Below, piece by piece: positions 57,961-64,000 of a DNA stretch of 64,000 nt. The notes under the pieces were generated by a model, which was given only the letters and a program-made list of their open reading frames with translations, searched no databases and was not told the origin of the DNA. The number at the start of each line of letters is the position of its first letter. The stretch's first letter is position 1. Location of the stretch: assembly GCA_963978545.1 (NCBI GenBank), contig OZ021729.1, positions 91,108,466 through 91,172,465 on the forward strand. Direction: 5' to 3'. A program made the position numbers and the translations under genes. This DNA comes from Linyphia triangularis (lineage: Eukaryota > Arthropoda > Arachnida > Araneae > Linyphiidae).

Positions 57961-59826
57961 CTATATTTCTGCGTAAATTTTAAACTTTCATTGAATCTAT
58001 GACGTCATCTTTTGTTGATCGCGCCGCAAAATGGCAGTATTTAAAACCGATTCTTTGGGGAATGGCTCATATTCTCGTGGTGGAACAGTTTTTATCTTCA
58101 AGTAGTTGGACTTGGAACACAGATGCTTGGAATTGGACTGCAGTTTATGCTACAAAGAATTGGACTTCCGCCGCAATGAATGGCCCTTGAAAGTTCATAT
58201 GAAAGTTGAAGTTTCGATGAATTGAATAGCGTATATTCGTAGTAGCTAACTTTTACGGATTACGTACCATTTTAGTACGGTTTTATGAATAGCTCATTAA
58301 ACTGCCCGAACTTCGCATTTACGAAACGGAAAACACGTATTCGCTGCCTCTAAAAAACTAGTGTATATTAATCGACACACCTTTTTCAATTTTGCTGATA
58401 GCTCTTGTTAAATGTTACTAATATCAAGATGACACTTTCCATCTGATTTTGTACTCCTCATAATTTTTGACAAATTTATGAATTTGGAGATCAGTTTAAA
58501 AGAACTGTACATTTTTCTGGAAAATCGCTAGTTTGCTTCAACTACGCATATGGAAAATTCTTACTTTAATTAGTTTTTCTGAATTTATAGGCGTTTCATG
58601 AGTACTGATCGCTAAAATCTGGTATTGAAAACAAAAATTTACGAATTAACTGCGGACTTTGCTTTATTTTTAGAGGAAGTTTTGTAGCCGTTTAATGGTG
58701 CAATCGCCGTTTTTGCCGCGTGCATCTTTCCGATTTTGACGATGCAAAATTCGGATTTTATTGCGAACTCGGCCTTTTCTAATACTGCCGCTAGGATACT
58801 TTAAAAAAAATTGTCATTTGTGCTCCGCGTTTTCCCCGATTGCTAAGATAAAATTCTTAATTGCTGACTTGAGGCAAGTTTTCTAATTTTACGAGTTTCT
58901 GGAAGTTTGAGATATTTTTAAGCTACCAGTCAAATATTTGAGCAGACAATCATATTTGGCAAACAATCTTCATTTTGTTTCAAGCTTGTATTAGTAACTA
59001 GCTGCGTGGCTCCGCGTTGCGGTGACCTGTCCATATGCCAGGTCCTTATAAGAAGTATAATGCTACATTACCCCCATTAATTTAACCTTTGCCCTTCAAC
59101 ACCTTTTCCCCTTTAATACCGCCGGCGCCCCTCTCCCCCTTCTCTCTTGAGAAAAATAAAAAGATGTATCTTTTCAAAAATTCGAAACTTGCCTCTTTCC
59201 TCGGAAGAAATCTAAAAAAATGAAATTTCCCTAAGCATTCATTGTATGACAAAACCTCGGAGGGAAAAAAAATTAAATTGTAGGAATACAAAACTAAAAC
59301 AGCCAAGTTTAGATTTAAAAAAATATAGCAATCAATAATAACGAATTTCCTCTAAGTATAAAAAAACATAAAAAATAAAGCAGCCAAGATAAGAATAAAT
59401 AACAATTGCAAGGACTTTAGCAGTGCCATATGCTGAGAGTTTTATTAACTTCTAATTGCCTTTAAGTTAAAACAAAACAATTTAAAAAATACTAATAACA
59501 ATTTTAATATTCTGTCTGATAAGCAAAATTGGATTGTAAAAACTACTCATGTTTAAAATCTCAGTTCTCCTCATATTGGAAATTACTTTCTATTGAGTAG
59601 ATATACTCTTTGTTTTATTTCTATAGATAAGGTTTACTTACTTTCTGTTTCACACAGTAAATTATAAACAATGATTATTTCAATCATAAATAAAAATATC
59701 ACGTAGGAACTTAAATATCTGGTATTGAATTTTCAAATTCGCGTTTATATTTTTTTCCTTTGAAAGGCATTTTTTTAAATATCTTCTGGAAAAGTCGGGG
59801 TATTTAGATTTTGTGTTGTAGGTTAA
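57961..59826. other. gene-free AT-rich stretch
   Basis: No gene. ORFs at 57999-58190, 59082-59306 and 59680-59916 show no domain. The phrase actagctgcgtggctccgcgttgcgg near 59000 may be another TE end. Confidence 0.4.
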
Positions 59827-60145
59827 CAGGGTTCCCACTGAAATTATTGAATGAAAATCAATGATTTTCCAAGGACAAACAGACTTTGATGGTTTGAACA
59901 CTAATGGCTTGAACACTAATCTCGCATGTTTTTCTCAGTAACTACAACCATTCGATTTCTACTCTACCAATCGGTAAATACGAAACAAACGATGTTCAAG
60001 TTGATGCATAACCAATTTTATTTTTTTTAATTCAGCCAAATAAGTGACATAAATTAAGGACTTTTAAGGACCTCAAACATTTTCAAGTGCTTCTAAGGCC
60101 TGGAAAACAAGTTTAAAACAATATTAAACACTTTTGATGACTGTA
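59827..60145 (+). mobile_element. CAGGGTTCCCAC-family element, copy 3, right end degraded
   Basis: Starts CAGGGTTCCCACTGAAATT, then aatgaaaatcaatgattttcc. The other side carries taaggacttttaaggacctc and ggcctggaaaacaagttt, and ends gatgactgtaagg, where the usual terminus is broken. Confidence 0.7.
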
Positions 60146-61660
60146 AGGTGGCTGGCACATAGGCTTGTCCTATTTGGAGCCTCTAATCGTAGGGACGTAT
60201 TGACATCGTGAAAGTTTCGCAAAATAAAACATTTGGGCAACGTAAAAGAGGTAAAGAATTTTAATTGAAAGATTCGTTTCATACCTGCTCTCAGCGTAGA
60301 ATGAGAGATTATATCGGCTTATATCTTAAAGAGGACGATAGAGGGCGCTCGCAGGCGTGCTTCACAATGATCTTAGTTAAGGAACGAAGAAATAATGAGA
60401 TTCTTTCCACGGCACAAGATGAGTCGAATAGCATTCGAGTAAGTGCCTCGTCCGCGCTCTGCTGTCTATTTTTAAAGGAATAGACGAGTCGGTGATAGTG
60501 ACTAATAGTCTCTAGCTGCTGGTTGTCGAGATGCCACATTGAGCTTTCTCTCGCGTTTTTGGCGCAGAAGCAAGGTAGTTTCACATTGAAAAACTTTATT
60601 GAAGGAGTTTTTTTCACGAAGAGCTTGACTTAACGTTATGGCCCTCGTGTAGCTTTTGCGCATAATTCGCCATTGCAGTTACATAACGGGTTTTAAACAA
60701 CTGTTACTTCTAAACTTATGAGGTTTATGTGACAGAGATGGTCCCTGGTTGATTGTCAGGATGTCCGGTGCGAGACGTAAATGCAGGCAGTTTCTCTTTT
60801 AAAGTCCTCCCGGAAGGGATAAGCGGTTTTACACAAATTATCTAATATTTCGGTAGAGTATAACTCTTGTACATAAAAATATTAGTATTTTGAAAGTTCT
60901 ACAATTGGGTCTTTGACTGTCTTCGTGTAATGCAAGAATTGCGTTCGCCCTAAAATTCCTTAAATTCTTGTTTCTCCCCAAAATTGTTCTTACATTTTTT
61001 AATAATTCCTAAAAAAAAAATATCCCAAATTCCTCGATTTTCCTTGAAAAAACCTAGGTAACCCTCCAGAATAGTAATCTTTTATGAGATTTTAATTATT
61101 AAATTTTTCGAAAATTGGCAGTTTTTAGCCGGTATTGAAACATGCTTTGAAAATGTCTGCGTTAGGAGCCTATGTCAGTTTTACAAGAAATATCCCTACA
61201 TTTTTTTGGAGCTACCCATAAAATTATTAGAAATTGTCCGTAAAACGTTCCTGAAATTTTTAGAAGTATCCCTAAAATTCTTACCTAATTTTTTTTTTTT
61301 AAAGAAAACTTCACTGCGGCTCCTGGGCAATCCAATTTAACCCCATTAAAAATCTGTTTCATTCTATGAGACAAAACTATCGGAATTAATTTGTTGAAGT
61401 CGTCAACTATTTTAGTTTTCCTTTTATTTCTTCAGTCATCTCTTGCAAGTACATGTATTTGATAAAGGGTGCAGGATCAACGGAATAGTTTGGGTTTATG
61501 TGAGAGGCACAATCAAAGGAACACTGATTTTGTCCGGTTCGGGTACTCCAAACTTGACGAGGTCCTAGTAAGGATCATTTCCTACAATCTTCCAGCATTC
61601 AGAAACTGTGTACCTTGACATTTGGTACGATTACTTCATGAAATGGCATCAATTGTTTAA
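60146..61660. other. gene-free stretch with degenerate tccctaaaatt repeats
   Basis: The ORFs at 60265-60483 (+) and 60309-60617 (-) overlap and have no recognised domain. 60945-61290 resembles the low-complexity repeat at 13640-13945. Confidence 0.4.
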
Positions 61661-62442
61661 TGTTTACTACTACGAATTTTTGTATATTTGTAAATATTTC
61701 GTAGTGTTAATTTTGTAAATAGGAAAATTTATGTACATTTTACATAAGGCAGTGCAATAGTTCGTCTTAAGTTGGCTTCCCTGCAATATGGGTCTTAATG
61801 CTTGATAACGAGTTTTACAGAGGTAACGCTGGGTAGCGAGTTTTACAAGGAGCAGGGGCATATATCATTATGGTAATAGCAATCTAACCAAATTGGCGAC
61901 TAATTTTTTCGCCAAATTTGGCGAGAAATTGCCAAATGTCGCCAAACTTGGCGACCATTTGGCGACATTTTCGGTCCCCATGTACATGTAAAGGACTTTT
62001 CGACTACGATCTGTGGAAAGTTCTCCAAATATCTACCTCTAGAAGTTTCAAGAATGTTCGCCTCCCCTATATAAACCCGAGTTAGTTGAGTCATTGAGTT
62101 AGTTGACTGGAGTTAGTTGAGTTGTGTCAGTGAGTTGACTGAAATTACTGAGTTAGTTGAGATACTGACTAAGTGGAGTTACTGACTTGGTTGTCTGTCA
62201 GCGAGCGTTCAGAGAGTTCCGAAAGCGAACTGTATTGCATTGTCTTCTGCGGTGATTTAACAGTTGTGTGTCAAGTTTAACTGCCGTTTTGTGCTCTATT
62301 ATTGTGAAAAGAGCTGTATTGAGTCTACTAGAACGAGAAGTTGCGGAGTTGTACGGGAATCTGTGAAGAGTTATTTTGGAATGAATTTCTGCAAGTGTTG
62401 ATCTGCTTTGGCTTCAAATCTTTCGAACCCATCCACGCAACA
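61661..62442 (+). mobile_element. solo LTR, copy 4 (sense strand +)
   Basis: Runs from tgtttactactacgaattttt to atccacgcaaca. A TATA box (CTATATAAACCC) is at about 62068-62079, followed by a transcribed-region-like stretch of gagttagttga repeats. Reverse orientation relative to copies 1-3. Confidence 0.8.
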
Positions 62443-63212
62443 CTAAAACAGCAAAATACAAAAGGAGCCACTGTATAGGAATTGGCGGAAGGATTTTATT
62501 TATAAAATATATTGGACACTACTTTCGAGTTTTTAATTGATGTCATTCCCTGAATTGATATTTTTCGCTCGCCAGATGTCGAGGGGTTTTTCTTACAAAG
62601 TAGTTTCTAAATGCACTGGGCTAGAAGATTGTAACATAGCCAGTAGAGGGACATACTTAAACTTTCTTTTAATAATGAAACTTTTCGTTTTCCCCAATGG
62701 ACAATTTCCAATTTTTTTTTTAATCAATTCTAAATGTTTCGACATAAACATTTCTGCTGAATGCGCTTTTTCTTTTTAATTTACGATCAAAATTACCTTG
62801 TTAGAGGTTGGCTAGAAAACGACTCATTTCGTTGGTATTGAACGTGACGTAAAGAGATCTCAAACATCTTGGCTTGAAATGCAACAACGGAAACTAGATG
62901 TGCAAGTTTCTCGCTAATCACGCCAACCTGTACGGATTGTGGCAATGGTCTACCAACTCCAACTATTTGGCAGACACTTCACGATAACCATGGAAACGTT
63001 AGGGCCTCTTTACGTCATGAATTTTGTTGACTGTTTTGATCGGACTGGTTTTGGCTCGGTTTGGGGGCATTTTCTTTTCTTAATATTTAAATAACTAATT
63101 TTTTTTAAAAGAACTTTTGTTTAAATATTTGGAATCGGAAAGAAATTCTTCATAAATATGTACTAATTTCACTTAAAAAAAATACGAGAATGAACAATTA
63201 TTTTCTTTGTAG

Positions 63213-63400
63213 GAAGATGTCCTCTGCCGTGGAAACTCCCGATTCGTTGTAAATACGTTGAATGAAGACATCCATTTCGGATATTTTTAGACTACCAAAT
63301 GTGCTGTGCGTTTGTTGACATGTATATACCTTATATACTACCTGTGATATTTTTCATAACCTACACATCTCGACTAAAATAAAATTTTGGGAGTTGTATT
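63213..63400 (+). other. candidate 3'UTR exon of the LC3C-like gene
   Basis: A good acceptor (ttattttctttgtAG) ends at 63212 and an AATAAA polyadenylation signal lies at 63378-63383. No coding frame is required. If spliced from the donor at 57785, it would give a non-coding last exon after a 5.4-kb intron. Inferred only from consensus signals. Confidence 0.3.
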
Positions 63401-63534
63401 TTTCTGTTTAATCCTTCATAACATAAGACACATAAGGGGGAAAAAAAAAGTTCTAGCCAAAAGGGACACCATTACCCTAATACAATAGTCCAGAAATGCA
63501 ACTTTTTTTTTACTCTCAATTACCCTTATGTTAA

Positions 63535-64000
63535 CATAAGAATTGTTTTCAGTCAAAAACATTTTTTTATCGCATTTTCCCACGTTTTGGAATATCCTGA
63601 CTTCAAAAAAGTGGTCTAGGAAAAATATCCCTGTCCGTGGTCAGTATAATTCCCAATATAGTTGACCTACGATATTCAAATTTGGTGCGAGTATTAGTGG
63701 TGGCTACGGAATCAAGTTTCCGGCAAAATTGCGCATGCGCATATGGTAGCTGCTCCTGAACAAATAATGTTTTTTTATTAATTGCTAAAAACAACTCTAA
63801 CGGTTTTGATCAAAATCGCTGCGGTAATGTCTCTTAAGATGTTTTAAACATCCCCACCTCCAAAATTCCCTTGAAAATGCTATGAAGTCGTAAAAAGTTG
63901 AAAAACGAGTGAGTTTAAGTTCTCTTCCCTCGAGCATCGCCCTTCAACGACCGTTTTTCTCCTCTCCTCTGTTTCACTTACAAGAAAGGATATTTGCAAA
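63535..64000 (-). repeat. dispersed repeat family 'GATCAAAATCG', copy 6
   Basis: Best-preserved copy: cgttttggaatatcctgac, gaactggacg-like middle, ttgcgcatgcgcatatgg, cggttttgatcaaaatcgc, gcatcgcccttcaacgacc and ctcctctcctctgtttcac. It continues beyond the window edge. Confidence 0.65.

Noticed and set aside
60265..60617. Overlapping ORFs on both strands as a possible gene
   Set aside because: Neither has a recognisable motif, and no splice signals or neighbours support a coding role.

Overview
This window is animal nuclear DNA. It is AT-rich, has spliced genes with GT-AG introns, and is crowded with transposable elements (TEs): tRNA-derived SINEs, a LINE tail, solo LTRs, BEL/Pao, Tc1/mariner, hAT and piggyBac elements, and many fold-back repeats. 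The TE mix, and a LINE 3' end whose RNase H/zinc-knuckle tail resembles those I know from spiders, point to an arthropod, probably an arachnid. That placement is an inference from memory and was not searched.

Host genes. Two genes of the ATG8/LC3 (autophagy ubiquitin-like modifier) family lie head to tail on the + strand. Only the last coding exon of the first is visible (3269-3443); its other exons must lie left of the window or be unrecognisable. The second appears complete: four coding exons (37543-37684, 41534-41589, 54261-54367, 57601-57760) encode a 154-residue LC3C-like protein. A possible 3'UTR exon with a polyadenylation signal lies near 63213-63400. The two genes share the last-intron phase. 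The first ends Phe-Gly plus a five-residue tail; the second ends exactly at the lipidation glycine. Between them at 14395-16503 is a long intronless C2H2 zinc-finger array, about 21 intact fingers, with decayed sequence at both ends.

Layout. 1-3268: tandem repeats and a 1.2-kb hAT-like element. 3269-3443: LC3 paralogue last exon. 3.5-13 kb: fold-back elements and AT-rich repeats. 14.3-16.5 kb: zinc-finger ORF. 16.8-17.8 kb: minus-strand BEL/Pao remnant. 18-31 kb: hairpin, solo LTRs, SINEs, a piggyBac-like element, Tc1 remnant and a 2.1-kb palindrome. 31-37.3 kb: SINEs and short repeats. 37.5-57.8 kb: LC3C-like gene, whose introns hold nested TEs, including a 4.3-kb DNA transposon (48073-52355) with a decayed multi-part ORF on the minus strand. 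57.8-64 kb: further repeats and the candidate 3'UTR exon.

The most interesting items are: (a) the tandem LC3 pair with contrasting C-termini; (b) the 4.3-kb transposon, whose short internally deleted relatives (29061-29422, 41663-42177, 59827-60145) share its ends, tying a widespread but, to my knowledge, unnamed ORF family to a specific DNA transposon; (c) the near-identical palindrome at 26425-28546; (d) an inverted duplication 20 kb apart that stops exactly at a piggyBac-like terminus. Most other short ORFs in the window are noise in AT-rich repeats.
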